37,597 bases of DNA from an uncultured Acidimicrobiales bacterium (GTDB taxonomy: Bacteria; Actinomycetota; Acidimicrobiia; Acidimicrobiales; SHLQ01). A program made the translations under genes and the position numbers. Below, piece by piece: positions 17,701 to 24,852 of the stretch. Below the pieces are notes generated by a model. The model worked only from the letters and a program-made list of their open reading frames with translations. It was not told the origin of the DNA and made no database searches. Location: positions 1-37,597 of the forward strand of contig CALLAA010000257.1 of NCBI GenBank assembly GCA_938002955.1, written 5' to 3'. Every line of letters begins with the position of its first letter. The first letter of the stretch is position 1.

Positions 17701-17904
17701 GCACTCCGCGGCGAGCTTGAGACAGCACTTGGTCGAATCGCTCGCCTCGAGTCGATGATCGCCTCGCTCCAGGCCGCACCAGCTGCGGCTCCAGCAACGG
17801 CAGTGTCGCCCGAAGCAGTCGCCGCACCGCCGACCGACGCGGACGATGACGACGCCGACACCGGCTGGTTCACCGAGTCGTACGCACGGAAGAACGCGAG
17901 CTAG
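14734..17904 (+). CDS. giant cytoplasmic coiled-coil protein, unknown function
   Basis: A 1056-residue protein made almost wholly of heptad-type helix: Ala, Glu, Asp, Thr and Gln dominate, and there is no signal peptide, membrane segment or cysteine-rich module. From about residue 30 to 1010 it repeats short phrases such as AHERI, AHARID, VDAAEQRI and VTTQIDTVTTQI. Residues 601-656 form four exact-length 14-residue units. The C terminus is an Ala/Pro linker, an acid run DADDDDADT and a short aromatic/basic end, GWFTESYARKNAS, which looks like a docking tail. It has its own strong promoter. The general look is of an SMC-like, tropomyosin-like or intermediate-filament-like scaffold, without head ATPase. 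I recognise no named family. A filament or cell-shape role is inference. Confidence 0.85.
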   Translation: MDQEMGNDNEATDWPALSADLNLARATARTITLDTQRASEDGRILEVTSQLELVRTRLSSLERHVFDATAGGSVPDDLLERLAALDTDLAETASQFHGLAGRVASAEEHIATTMLSSVDGFDTRLNVVEDARLAQTKELNELTTYLEQAFTRIAELATVIDNERGANANFRAENFNQLTDLGTDVTTKMEQLDAAISALSSRVDDATESIDASTATATTALEASVADLEGRMNAAEARLGNTDEVSTSIQFLTARAEALEEAQINTSGNIIENVERAHARIDEAVSTTSVAHERVDAAEQRISTAESQLEELLDHAASSTPDSASSAEVQSVRADLDTVSTRVDSITEDADVIKADIDNVKNVVDGQAEITSANSEKLASLDETIQSLEGSRDSQNTVLETHSEILDATTGLLAEHSGLLAESQESIAAYNAQMESHAAAVAEALELAEAANQAAHVASERIDTTSGVASDEVQDQVDAASQRLDTVDSTIDGLTEQVTNAATAIDAAHARIDETESAVFGASSQLDSYRSETDAKITDVTHELHTRIDSAFGKIDQLEHDQDAGVDDDLASTVEQVAGRVDDNAGQIDQLREQADAKDARIGEAHERISASESRIGEAHDRINTTNAVVDDAHERINTTDARVDDAHERISTSAQQAYNTIERVDAVDDRVTETNERVGSLEQQVNALESTVGDAITAANNDAQSETAESIHSLGDQIADMRDAAGANAQRVDAVESQLGDLDNATGELREHVVALASQIEQQDQPAAIDPQELQQINERLDATDSQISSIGENVSTVTTQIDTVTTQIEEVTAQIDQATHQNGEANESLRQSLFSRIEDTEGRLAERISSIEANANTQSAVVDDARLDALSASVTQAEESAREAQSFSENLRLLQADLVQAIQSEMRTQSDEIDQHTALLAELRSAADGDNASAERVQVLEAKIGEALQSISQLTQLQRRNTTVETQLTDTLVATSQGVEHTQQHVIALRGELETALGRIARLESMIASLQAAPAAAPATAVSPEAVAAPPTDADDDDADTGWFTESYARKNAS
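16534..16701 (+). repeat. four tandem 42-bp units inside coiled-coil gene
   Basis: Consecutive 42-base units encode RIGEAHERISASES, RIGEAHDRINTTNA, VVDDAHERINTTDA and RVDDAHERISTSAQ. Each unit is two heptads long, so units can be gained or lost without breaking the coiled-coil register. The DNA of units three and four is the most alike, indicating recent duplication. Confidence 0.8.
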
Positions 17905-17976
17905 TTGGCGAGACCATCCGTCGTCTGAAAACCTCGCAGGAGTTCGCACGATCGCGATCGATCTCGAGGAGCTTCC

Positions 17977-18996
17977 ATGACGCGTTGGTTCACAAACGAG
18001 AACCCTGGTCTCGCCCACTTCTGGCATCCTGTTGCCCGGATCGGCGACCTTGACGGCGATGGGCCTCACGCGGTTCGGCTCCTCGCAAACGACTACGCGC
18101 TCGCACGGCTCAACGGATCCTGGTCGGTGTTCCCGGCCGCGTGTCCTCACCGTCTCGCGCCGCTCACAGCGGGCGCAATCGTCGATGGTTCCCTACAGTG
18201 CGCGTACCACGGTTGGTGTTTCGATTCCGACGGAACATGCGTCGATATTCCAGCGCTCGGCTCGAACGGAACCATTCCACCCAAGGCCCATATCGATACG
18301 CCTGCTCACGTAACCGAGCAGTACGGACTCGTTTGGGTGGCGCTCGATGAGCCGCTGTCTCCCATCCCGGTGAATGGCGAATGGGACGACCCCGCCTTCG
18401 GCATCGCGACAATTCCGACACAAACCTGGAACGCCAGCGCTGCCCAGATGACGGACAACTTTCTCGATGTTGCCCACTTCCCTTTCACTCATCTGGGCAC
18501 GATTGGCGACCCCGACGATCGCGAGGTCGGTGAGTACGAGGTCGTGCGAGAGCAGTGGAGTTTTTCCGCCGAGCATCATCACTCGAGCAAGATCCTCACC
18601 GACGCGCAACGCGGCAACGCTGACGCGTTCGAGACGTTCGACCGGACGATGACCTTCCGCTGCGACGCACCGCACCATGTGCGGCTACACATCGACTACG
18701 GGGCCGATGGCGTTCTGGTCTTACTGTTCTTTCATCAGCCTGTAGATGACGACAACACGACCCTCTACTGCATTGCGCTCGCCGAGAACATCGCCGACGG
18801 CCGTCAGCGGCCCGAGGATCACATTGCGTTTCAGGCCGAGGTCGGACGTGAGGACCGTGAACTCCTCGAACAGCTCATACGCAATGGCGTTCCCCTCGAC
18901 CCCGGCGTCGAGGTACATACTCGGGCGGACAAGATCACGGTCGAGCTGCGCAGGCTGCTTCGCGACATCGACGCGTTAGAAGCGTCCGCTCCGTAA
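17977..18996 (+). CDS. Rieske non-heme iron oxygenase, alpha-subunit type
   Basis: A 339-residue ring-hydroxylating or demethylating oxygenase. The Rieske [2Fe-2S] ligands are CPH (C56, H58) and CAYH (C75, H78). The mononuclear iron site is in NFLDVAHFPFTH (N161, D164, H167, H172), with the aspartate that bridges to the neighbouring Rieske centre. The single-polypeptide size and the vanillate-demethylase/phenylpropionate-dioxygenase-like order suggest O-demethylation or hydroxylation of an aromatic or steroid. The reductase partner is not in the window. ATG 17977 has GAGGAG about 7 bases upstream. A perfect palindrome CGATCGCGATCG lies just before it (17949-17960). It follows the coiled-coil gene by 72 bases, with no evident functional tie. 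Confidence 0.92.
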   Translation: MTRWFTNENPGLAHFWHPVARIGDLDGDGPHAVRLLANDYALARLNGSWSVFPAACPHRLAPLTAGAIVDGSLQCAYHGWCFDSDGTCVDIPALGSNGTIPPKAHIDTPAHVTEQYGLVWVALDEPLSPIPVNGEWDDPAFGIATIPTQTWNASAAQMTDNFLDVAHFPFTHLGTIGDPDDREVGEYEVVREQWSFSAEHHHSSKILTDAQRGNADAFETFDRTMTFRCDAPHHVRLHIDYGADGVLVLLFFHQPVDDDNTTLYCIALAENIADGRQRPEDHIAFQAEVGREDRELLEQLIRNGVPLDPGVEVHTRADKITVELRRLLRDIDALEASAP

Positions 18997-19005
18997 CTCC
19001 GGAGC
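18988..19005. terminator. weak hairpin between convergent Rieske and SDR genes
   Basis: GCTCCG and CGGAGC form a 6-bp stem around a 6-base loop, overlapping the Rieske stop codon. There is no T-run on either side, so at most a weak bidirectional terminator. Confidence 0.3.
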
Positions 19006-19013
19006 GATAGCGA

Positions 19014-19727
19014 TCACCACGGGTGGTCGGTGTTGTCCCACCGAATGAATCGACCGGAGTCGGCAAGCGTGAGCTGGTCCATCGTGTCGGCGATTGCCTC
19101 GGCGGATTCGACCGGGCTCATCGGCGCAGCCGAGCCGCCCATATCGCTACTCACCCACCCGGGGTGCAACATGACCACGGCGATGCGGTCGTCGCGCAGG
19201 TCAGCGGCTGCCTTCAGGCTCGCCATGTTGAGACCGGCTTTGGAGATGCAGTACGACGCATCGCTCCCCATCGTCGCTCCGACTTCCATCGAGCCCAACT
19301 GCGAGCTGAAGTTCAGAACGAGAGCATTCGTCCCTCGGCGAAGCAATGGCAGCGCTTCTCTGGTCGTGATCACAGGACCGACGACGTTGATGCGTTGGAC
19401 ATCGAGCAGAACGTCGGACGCGATCGAGAAAATCGAACGCCGATCGGCTGCGGCCCCCAGCTCGCGGCCATCGATACCGGCACAGTTGATCAGCGTGTCA
19501 AGGGCGCTGGTCTGTTGCGCGAGGTCAGCGAACGCGGACACGATCGACGCTTCGTCGGCGAGATCGAGCCGGACGTGGCCCGCTCCCCCGAGTGCGTCGA
19601 AGGCGGGTGCGTCGGAACGGGTCGCTCCCCACACGAGGTGGCCTTGTGCGATGAGCCGCCGAGCGAGCTCCAGTCCGATTCCGCGATTCGCTCCCGTGAT
19701 GAGGACCCGACGTGGAGATTCGTTCAT
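19014..19727 (-). CDS. short-chain dehydrogenase/reductase (SDR)
   Basis: A 237-residue classical SDR. The dinucleotide-binding motif TGANRGIG is at residues 11-18, the NCAG motif at 81-84, and the catalytic set is S141/S142, Y159 and K163 in YCISK. An HPGWV segment follows the active site. The pattern resembles the CsgA-like/sniffer-type group of NAD(P)-dependent reductases. It begins 2 bases after the stop of the homocysteine methyltransferase-like gene, so the two are co-transcribed, with the SDR second. The substrate is unknown; the neighbouring Rieske oxygenase is on the opposite strand, so a joint pathway is only a guess. Confidence 0.9.
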   Translation of the reverse strand: MNESPRRVLITGANRGIGLELARRLIAQGHLVWGATRSDAPAFDALGGAGHVRLDLADEASIVSAFADLAQQTSALDTLINCAGIDGRELGAAADRRSIFSIASDVLLDVQRINVVGPVITTREALPLLRRGTNALVLNFSSQLGSMEVGATMGSDASYCISKAGLNMASLKAAADLRDDRIAVVMLHPGWVSSDMGGSAAPMSPVESAEAIADTMDQLTLADSGRFIRWDNTDHPW

Positions 19728-19729
19728 CG

Positions 19730-20611
19730 CTATGCCTTCTCGAGCTCACTACGAAGCAGCGCGATGTGTGAAGGCATGATTCCGCAACAGCCGCCCACGA
19801 TCGTTGCACCGTCGGCGACCCACTGCTCGACGAAGCGAAGGTATCCGTCGGGGTCCAGATCGGAACGATGATCGAGGATGACTTCGTTCGCGGCGTAGAC
19901 CTTCGGCTTCGGCACAAACGAGTTCGCGTAGCCGCCGATCTCCAGACCGTCAGCCAGGGCCACAGCGGCCGGAATTGCGTTTGCGAGGACTTCGGGCTGA
20001 CTGCAATTGAAGAGCACCGCTTCGGCACCATTGTGCTGTGCTGTCTCGATGGCGTCGCCAAGCGACTCGCCGGATCGGAGCTGTGGCGTGTCGGGCAAGT
20101 CGTCATCGAGTGTGTACGACACCCAGCAGGGAAGACCGAATGGCGCCGCGGCTTGTAGCGAAATGGCCGCCTCTGTTGTCGACGACTGGGTCTCGCACAA
20201 GAAGAAGTCGACGTGCGGCGCCAATGCGTCAACGATCACCCGAAGATGCGCCGGCGCTGTCTCGGCGTTGAACTTGTCGGGTTCGTAACTTCCGTAAAGC
20301 GGAGGGATCGAGCCAGCCACACGAACATCGGGTCCAGCAGCGGCCCGAGCGAGCGAGCCCGAAAGGCCGGTGAGACGTGCCCCATCGGTGGCGAATCGTT
20401 CGTCGCCCAGGTGGAACGGAACGACGGCATAGTTGTTCGTGGTGATGACATCAGCACCGGCGGCGACGAACTGTTCGTGTGCGTGGGAGACCGATGGCGG
20501 GTCTTCTATGAGGGCGAGCGCTGACCATTCGGGTTGACGGAATGGCGCTCCGTTTTTCTCCAACGTCTTGCCCATACCACCGTCGAGGAGCGTGATGCCT
20601 GCTGTATCCAT
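19730..20611 (-). CDS. homocysteine S-methyltransferase family enzyme
   Basis: A 293-residue zinc-dependent methyltransferase barrel. The N terminus has LLDGGMGKTLEKNG, and the zinc cysteines are C203 in LFNCSQPEV and the C275-C276 pair in VGGCCG near the end, the defining set for the BHMT/MmuM/MetH N-terminal family. Such enzymes move methyl groups from S-methylmethionine, betaine or similar donors onto homocysteine or another thiol. The SMM-type MmuM is about this length, but the donor is not determinable. ATG 20611 is preferred: TACGCT sits 6 bases before it, and the long upstream frame overlaps the divergent RidA gene. The gap to ridA is only 56 bases. Confidence 0.88.
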   Translation of the reverse strand: MDTAGITLLDGGMGKTLEKNGAPFRQPEWSALALIEDPPSVSHAHEQFVAAGADVITTNNYAVVPFHLGDERFATDGARLTGLSGSLARAAAGPDVRVAGSIPPLYGSYEPDKFNAETAPAHLRVIVDALAPHVDFFLCETQSSTTEAAISLQAAAPFGLPCWVSYTLDDDLPDTPQLRSGESLGDAIETAQHNGAEAVLFNCSQPEVLANAIPAAVALADGLEIGGYANSFVPKPKVYAANEVILDHRSDLDPDGYLRFVEQWVADGATIVGGCCGIMPSHIALLRSELEKA

Positions 20612-20667
20612 TGGGGCAGCGTAGAACGAACCCTCTCCGGCCCCGGCGACCCGTCTAGGTTGGGCAC

Positions 20668-21021
20668 ATGAGCATTGAACGTATGCATGTATCGGAACGC
20701 GCCAGCAAGATCGTGAAGCACAACGGCGTCGTGTATTTGGCTGGCCATGTCGCCGCTGATCCCGACGCGGACATCCAGGAGCAGACCCGTTCAACGCTCT
20801 CCCAGATCGATGCTGCACTCGACGAAGCTGGCACCGACCGAGAACACCTGCTGTCGGCAACGATCTGGCTGCGCGATATCGACAACGACTTCGCGCTAAT
20901 GAACGAGGTGTGGAACGACTGGGTCCCGACCGGTCATGCGCCGGCGCGGGCGTGCGTCGAAGCGCACATGGCTCGATCGAAACTGTTGGTCGAGATCTCG
21001 ATTACCGCGGCGATGCCGTAG
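20668..21021 (+). CDS. RidA/YjgF family protein
   Basis: A 117-residue protein of the RidA superfamily. Typical features are [29 protein letters not shown], and [26 protein letters not shown], where the arginine in ARACVEA matches the residue that binds the carboxylate of imine substrates. Archetypal RidA hydrolyses reactive enamines/imines released by PLP enzymes; this sequence is closest in feel to the YoaB-like Rid subgroups, so its exact substrate may differ. TAGGTT lies 6 bases before the ATG, which suggests a leaderless mRNA. It is divergent from the methyltransferase gene and converges on the LysR gene 21 bases away. Confidence 0.88.
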   Translation: MSIERMHVSERASKIVKHNGVVYLAGHVAADPDADIQEQTRSTLSQIDAALDEAGTDREHLLSATIWLRDIDNDFALMNEVWNDWVPTGHAPARACVEAHMARSKLLVEISITAAMP

Positions 21022-21042
21022 GTCGACTTCGCTAGCATCACG

Positions 21043-21897
21043 TCACTCTTCGCCGAGTTCGCTGACGATGTCGGCAATGAGCTCGGTTGCGATGCGGCTC
21101 GATTCGCCGGGCGACGACCGGGCGATTTGACACGACATTGGCAGCTCAGCGAGTTGGGCGGCCCGTGGCCATGAGATCAGGTCGCTTTCGAACGAGCTAG
21201 CGGCGAGCACCACAACTCCCAAACCCGCTTCGGCGGCACCGATCACACTTGCGATGCTCGGTCCGGAGAACGAGACCCAGCTGTCGATTCCGGCCTGGTT
21301 GAGGAGTCCCTCGGCCAGCGGTCGGTAGAAGCCTCGGTCGCCGAAGGTGATGAGCGGAACGTCGCCAGCTTCATAGGTCCATTCCGGGGAACACATCCAG
21401 ATCAGCTCGTCGCGCCAGAGCACCGTGTCGGTTGGGCGCTGGTCATTGGGCAGCACCTGGAGTACCGCGACATCGAGCATGCCTTTGTTCAACATGTCGT
21501 CTAGCGCTGGTGAGGACTCGACGACGAACTCGATCTTTGCTGCGGGGTGGATTCGGTTGAAGCGTTCGAGCACATCGCACATTCGCGCTGCGCTGACTTC
21601 CTCGGTCGTACCGAGCTTTACGGTTCCGGTGAGCTCGGAGCTTTCAAGACGGGAGACGGCTTCGTCGTGGGTCGACACGATCGATCGTGCGTAGTCGAGT
21701 AGCTCACGGCCGTCTCGCGAGGCTCGCAGCGTACGTCCCTCCCGAATCAGGAGATCCCGCCCGACCTTCTCTTCGAGGCGCTTGATCTTCCAGCTGACTG
21801 CGGACTGGCTGACGTCGAGCGCTTCGGCGGCTCGGGTCATTCCGCCAAGGTCGATCACGGTGGCAAATGTTCGGAGCGATTCGATGTCGAGCTGCAT
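21043..21897 (-). CDS. LysR-type transcriptional regulator
   Basis: A 284-residue LysR protein. The helix-turn-helix is clear at residues about 5-60 (LRTFATVIDLGGMTRAAEALDVSQSAVSWKIKRLEEKVGRDLL in parts), followed by the linker helix and two periplasmic-binding-like ligand lobes (about 90-280). Its start region is shared with a divergent 47-residue ORF through a symmetrical control region. By LysR habit it should repress itself and activate the divergent gene, and it may also govern the M20 peptidases downstream on the other side. TTGTAC and CATGCT, 17 bases apart, end 6 bases before its ATG, so its own transcript is probably leaderless. The inducer is unknown. Confidence 0.92.
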   Translation of the reverse strand: MQLDIESLRTFATVIDLGGMTRAAEALDVSQSAVSWKIKRLEEKVGRDLLIREGRTLRASRDGRELLDYARSIVSTHDEAVSRLESSELTGTVKLGTTEEVSAARMCDVLERFNRIHPAAKIEFVVESSPALDDMLNKGMLDVAVLQVLPNDQRPTDTVLWRDELIWMCSPEWTYEAGDVPLITFGDRGFYRPLAEGLLNQAGIDSWVSFSGPSIASVIGAAEAGLGVVVLAASSFESDLISWPRAAQLAELPMSCQIARSSPGESSRIATELIADIVSELGEE

Positions 21898-21978
21898 GCC
21901 GAAAGCATGACAAATCTTGGCCGAAAGTACAACTTCTACATGGTTGTGTCATGCATTGGATGGGCCGAGAATAGACGT
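21898..21978. promoter_or_regulatory. divergent promoters with 8-bp inverted repeat, LysR operator candidate
   Basis: GCATGACA (21905-21912) and its exact complement TGTCATGC (21947-21954) have centres 42 bases apart, four turns of DNA. The left arm overlaps the minus-strand -10 (CATGCT, 21909-21904; -35 TTGTAC at 21932-21927, spacer 17). The right arm overlaps the plus-strand -35 (TTGTGT, 21944-21949), which has GAGAAT (21967-21972) 17 bases on and 6 bases before the ATG at 21979. The layout suits a regulator touching both promoters. Binding is inference. Confidence 0.55.
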
Positions 21979-22122
21979 ATGAACAACCCCCCGAACTCCG
22001 CCAAGCACATCAACCACCCAAACTCGTTGGCTGCACTTCGTGCCGCATACGGTCCCGGGTTCCAGAACAGTGGCCCAACCGACGCTGCTCTGCGCACCGT
22101 CCTTGGACAGAACCAGCGCTAA
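21979..22122 (+). CDS. 47-residue hypothetical protein, divergent from LysR gene
   Basis: A small hydrophilic protein (MNNPPNSAKHINHPNSLAALRA, then AYGPGFQNSGPTDAALRTVLGQNQR). It is Asn/Pro/Ala rich, with no hydrophobic helix, no cysteine and no recognised domain. An upstream in-frame ATG exists at 21907, but it lies inside the operator region; ATG 21979 sits 6 bases after a GAGAAT hexamer with a -35-like TTGTGT 17 bases before, so a leaderless message fits best. It is the natural LysR target. It could be a genuine small protein or a leader; no homologue is known to me. Confidence 0.5.
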   Translation: MNNPPNSAKHINHPNSLAALRAAYGPGFQNSGPTDAALRTVLGQNQR

Positions 22123-22168
22123 GACGCTCGCTCACCAACCCGGCCACATGTGGTCGAGTTTGGTGTCG

Positions 22169-23554
22169 TTACGAAGCTGGCGTTGCGCCCGCACCGAGGT
22201 CCCACCACAGCCCGGTCATAATCTGCAGAGCTTCGGCGCACGTGGTGGCAAGAACATGCTCGTTTGGGGCGTGCTGGGAACAGCCCGCATAGGAATGCGG
22301 CACCCAGATCGTCGGGAGCCCAAGCACTTCGGCAAAGACGTCATTGGGCAAACTTCCACCGAGGTTTGGCAAGACGGCAACGTCTTTGCCGCTCGTTGAC
22401 GCAATCGAGTCGATCGCCCACACGGCCCACGGGTCCGATGGATCGAGCCGTGTCGCTTCCATGGCGACACCGCCAGGAACGAGCTCGATCGAGGTGTAGC
22501 CCTGCGCGTCGAGATGGCGACGCAATGCCGGGAGCAGGACGCTCGAATGCGTCCCGGCCACGAGTCGAAGGTGACAGTGCGCTACCGCTGACGGCGGGAT
22601 GGCGTTCACTGGATTTCTCGGGTTGCCGGTCTCGAACGCGAGGACTTCGAAGGTGTTCGTGCCGAACACGCGCTCTTCGGGGGTGAGGTTTGGCTCTCCC
22701 CAAAGAGGGTCGATTTGCGGGCCATCGGGGTTGCCGACCTCGAGTCTTCCAATCGCCTCACGCACCGAGTCGCTCATTGGCTCGGCCTTCCATCCGTCGA
22801 CAAGGATCTCCCCCGACGGACTCACGATGGACGCCAGCGCGTTGGCGAGAATCACGCCCGGGTTTGCGAGCAGGCCGCCCCAATTGCCCGAGTGATGACC
22901 GCCGTCGCGAAGTTCGACTCGCATCTCGAAGTTGAACGCCCCTCGCGACCCCATGAACACCGTGGGGGTCTCGGGTTGTAGCCGTGGCCCGTCGCTCGCG
23001 ATGAAGACGTCGGCGCGAAACAGATCGGCGTTCGATGCGCAGAAATCCTGTAAGCCGGGCGACCCGGTTTCCTCGCCCGTCTCGAACAGCAGCACCGCGT
23101 TAAAGCCGAGATGCCCGCGGGCGTCGAGCACGCTCTGCATGGCTGCCATGTTGATGGTGTGTTGGCCCTTGTTGTCGGCGGTGCCACGTCCGAACCATTT
23201 GTCGCCATCGACCACGACGTTCCAGGGGTCGAGGCCGTCGGCCCACTGGTCGTCGTACCCGAGCACGACATCGGCGTGACCGTACGACATGACCGTCGGT
23301 AATCCGTCGGCTTCGTGGCGCGTCGCTACCAAGAACGGTCCGGCGTGTTCGACCGGATTCTCATGGATGTCACAGGTGAAGCCGAGGTGCTCGAGCGTCG
23401 GTGTGAGTTCGTAGCGGAGGTACCGGTCGAGGTCGGGTCGACGGTTGGGATCGGGGCTCTCGGTGCGGAACGCAACGCGCCGACGCAAGTCGGAGAGAAA
23501 CCGGCCGTCGTCGAAGTAGGCCTGGGAGCGATCAAGGGCCTGCGGTCGCGTCAT
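22169..23554 (-). CDS. M20 family metallopeptidase (dipeptidase-like)
   Basis: A 461-residue di-zinc hydrolase of peptidase family M20 (dipeptidase/ArgE/CPG2 type). Metal-site motifs in order are SYGHADVVLGYDDQW, GRGTADNKGQHTIN (the bridging aspartate), LLFETGEETGSPGL (catalytic Glu pair) and the late WVPHSYAGCSQHAPNEH. The dimerisation domain lies between, with RDGGHHSGNWGG. It probably removes an amino acid or acyl group from a small peptide or amide in the cytosol. The ATG at 23554 overlaps the stop of the M20D gene as ATGA, so the frame upstream of it is rejected. Two adjacent M20 enzymes of different subfamilies suggest stepwise catabolism of one compound class. Confidence 0.9.
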   Translation of the reverse strand: MTRPQALDRSQAYFDDGRFLSDLRRRVAFRTESPDPNRRPDLDRYLRYELTPTLEHLGFTCDIHENPVEHAGPFLVATRHEADGLPTVMSYGHADVVLGYDDQWADGLDPWNVVVDGDKWFGRGTADNKGQHTINMAAMQSVLDARGHLGFNAVLLFETGEETGSPGLQDFCASNADLFRADVFIASDGPRLQPETPTVFMGSRGAFNFEMRVELRDGGHHSGNWGGLLANPGVILANALASIVSPSGEILVDGWKAEPMSDSVREAIGRLEVGNPDGPQIDPLWGEPNLTPEERVFGTNTFEVLAFETGNPRNPVNAIPPSAVAHCHLRLVAGTHSSVLLPALRRHLDAQGYTSIELVPGGVAMEATRLDPSDPWAVWAIDSIASTSGKDVAVLPNLGGSLPNDVFAEVLGLPTIWVPHSYAGCSQHAPNEHVLATTCAEALQIMTGLWWDLGAGATPAS

Positions 23555-24732
23555 TGCGCCATTGCCATCGCTGCGTACATGGCAACTCCTCGCGGCAACA
23601 CCGTTTCGTTGAGCAGCATCCGGTTGGAGTGCAACGCTGGCGCCTCGTGCGCATTGTCGATTCCATCTGGACATGCGCCCAAGCTCATGATTGCGCCGGG
23701 CACATGTTGCAACACGTAGGCAAAGTCCTCGGCGGCCATATCCGGATTCTGGGCAGCGATGTAGTTGCCAGCGCCAAGCACAGCATCGGTGGTTTCGGCG
23801 ACGAGCCCAACCATTGCCGGGTCGTTCACGGTGACTGGATACCCCTTCACGATGTCGACCGAACAACTGCACCCGTGGGTCTCGGCAACCCCGGCGGCAA
23901 CACGTCCGATGCTCTCGTGAACCAACGTGCGGGTCTCTTCGCTGAACGCTCGGATGGTGCCTTCCATTGTGGCCGACTCCGGGATGATGTTGTTCGTGCT
24001 GCCCCCGTTGATGTGGGCGATCGTGACAACCGCCGGGTCGAACGCTGCGACCTCCCGGCTCACCATGGTGTGGAACGCACCGACCATCGCCGCAGCGGCC
24101 GAGATGGGGTCGCGGGCGAAGTGCGGTGCGGCTGCGTGCCCGCCCTTGCCCATCACCTCGACGTGGAGCTCGTCGCTACTGGCAAACATGGGGCCACCTC
24201 GACACAAGATGGATCCAGCGGTCTGGTTCGTATCGACGTGGACCGCAAAGGCCCGGTCCACTCCGTCGAGCAAGCCCTCCTCGATCATGTAGCGGGCCCC
24301 GTGGTAGCCCTCTTCGCCGGGTTGGAACATGAATCGGATCCGACCGCGAAGTTCGCTGCGGTTGTCGCTCAGCAGCGTGGCGGCACCAGCGAGCATGGCG
24401 ACGTGGGAGTCGTGCCCGCACGCATGCATTCGGCCGTCGACCGTGGAGCGAAACGGTTCGTCGGTGTCCTCGGTGAGCGGCAGTGCGTCCATGTCGCCAC
24501 GCAGAAGAATGGTGGGGCCGTCCCGACCGGTGTCGAGGTCGGCGACGACCGATGTGAGGCTCTCGCCGAGCGTGATGTCGAGGCCGAGCCCGGTGAGCGA
24601 TTCAAGAACTCGCTGCTGTGTACCCGGTAGCTGCAGTCCGAGCTCGGGGTTCGCATGGATCTCCCGCCGCAGCTCGATCACGTCGGGGTTGACCGTTTCG
24701 GCGGCGTTGAGAAGGTCCGAGGTCGCTGTCAT
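23551..24732 (-). CDS. M20D amidohydrolase (IAA-amino-acid/hippurate hydrolase-like)
   Basis: A 393-residue amidohydrolase of subfamily M20D. Visible motifs are LRREIHANPELG, ILLRGDMDALPL, MHACGHDSHVAML (the C-G-H-D-x-H metal site), FQPGEEGYHGARYMIEEG and the dimer-domain GKGGHAAAPHFARDPI. Members hydrolyse N-acyl amino acids such as hippurate, N-acetyl-diaminopimelate or auxin conjugates. ATG 24732 is favoured because TACTGT lies exactly 6 bases upstream; the codon at 24765 would overlap that promoter. It leads a two-gene unit with the second M20 gene and is divergent from the carrier-protein cassette, with 120 bases between. Confidence 0.92.
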   Translation of the reverse strand: MTATSDLLNAAETVNPDVIELRREIHANPELGLQLPGTQQRVLESLTGLGLDITLGESLTSVVADLDTGRDGPTILLRGDMDALPLTEDTDEPFRSTVDGRMHACGHDSHVAMLAGAATLLSDNRSELRGRIRFMFQPGEEGYHGARYMIEEGLLDGVDRAFAVHVDTNQTAGSILCRGGPMFASSDELHVEVMGKGGHAAAPHFARDPISAAAAMVGAFHTMVSREVAAFDPAVVTIAHINGGSTNNIIPESATMEGTIRAFSEETRTLVHESIGRVAAGVAETHGCSCSVDIVKGYPVTVNDPAMVGLVAETTDAVLGAGNYIAAQNPDMAAEDFAYVLQHVPGAIMSLGACPDGIDNAHEAPALHSNRMLLNETVLPRGVAMYAAMAMAQ

Positions 24733-24852
24733 GTAGCGACAGTATCGCGATCCTATGACCGTCACAGATGGGTCTCACCGCGCGAGATTCATCATCGTTG
24801 AGGCACACGCCCCGCATTGCACCTGCTGATCGTGAGATGAGATAGTCGAGAT
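24733..24852. promoter_or_regulatory. divergent control region: M20D gene and carrier-protein cassette
   Basis: Leftward, TACTGT (24744-24739) ends 6 bases before the M20D ATG. Rightward, TTGCAC (24817-24822) is followed after 18 bases by GATAGT (24841-24846), which ends 6 bases before the GTG at 24853. Both transcripts would be leaderless. No clear inverted repeat for a regulator was found. Confidence 0.4.

Noticed and set aside
20612-20667. SAM or cobalamin riboswitch ahead of the homocysteine methyltransferase-like gene
   Set aside because: The gap to the divergent gene is only 56 bases and the predicted transcript is leaderless; no room for an aptamer.
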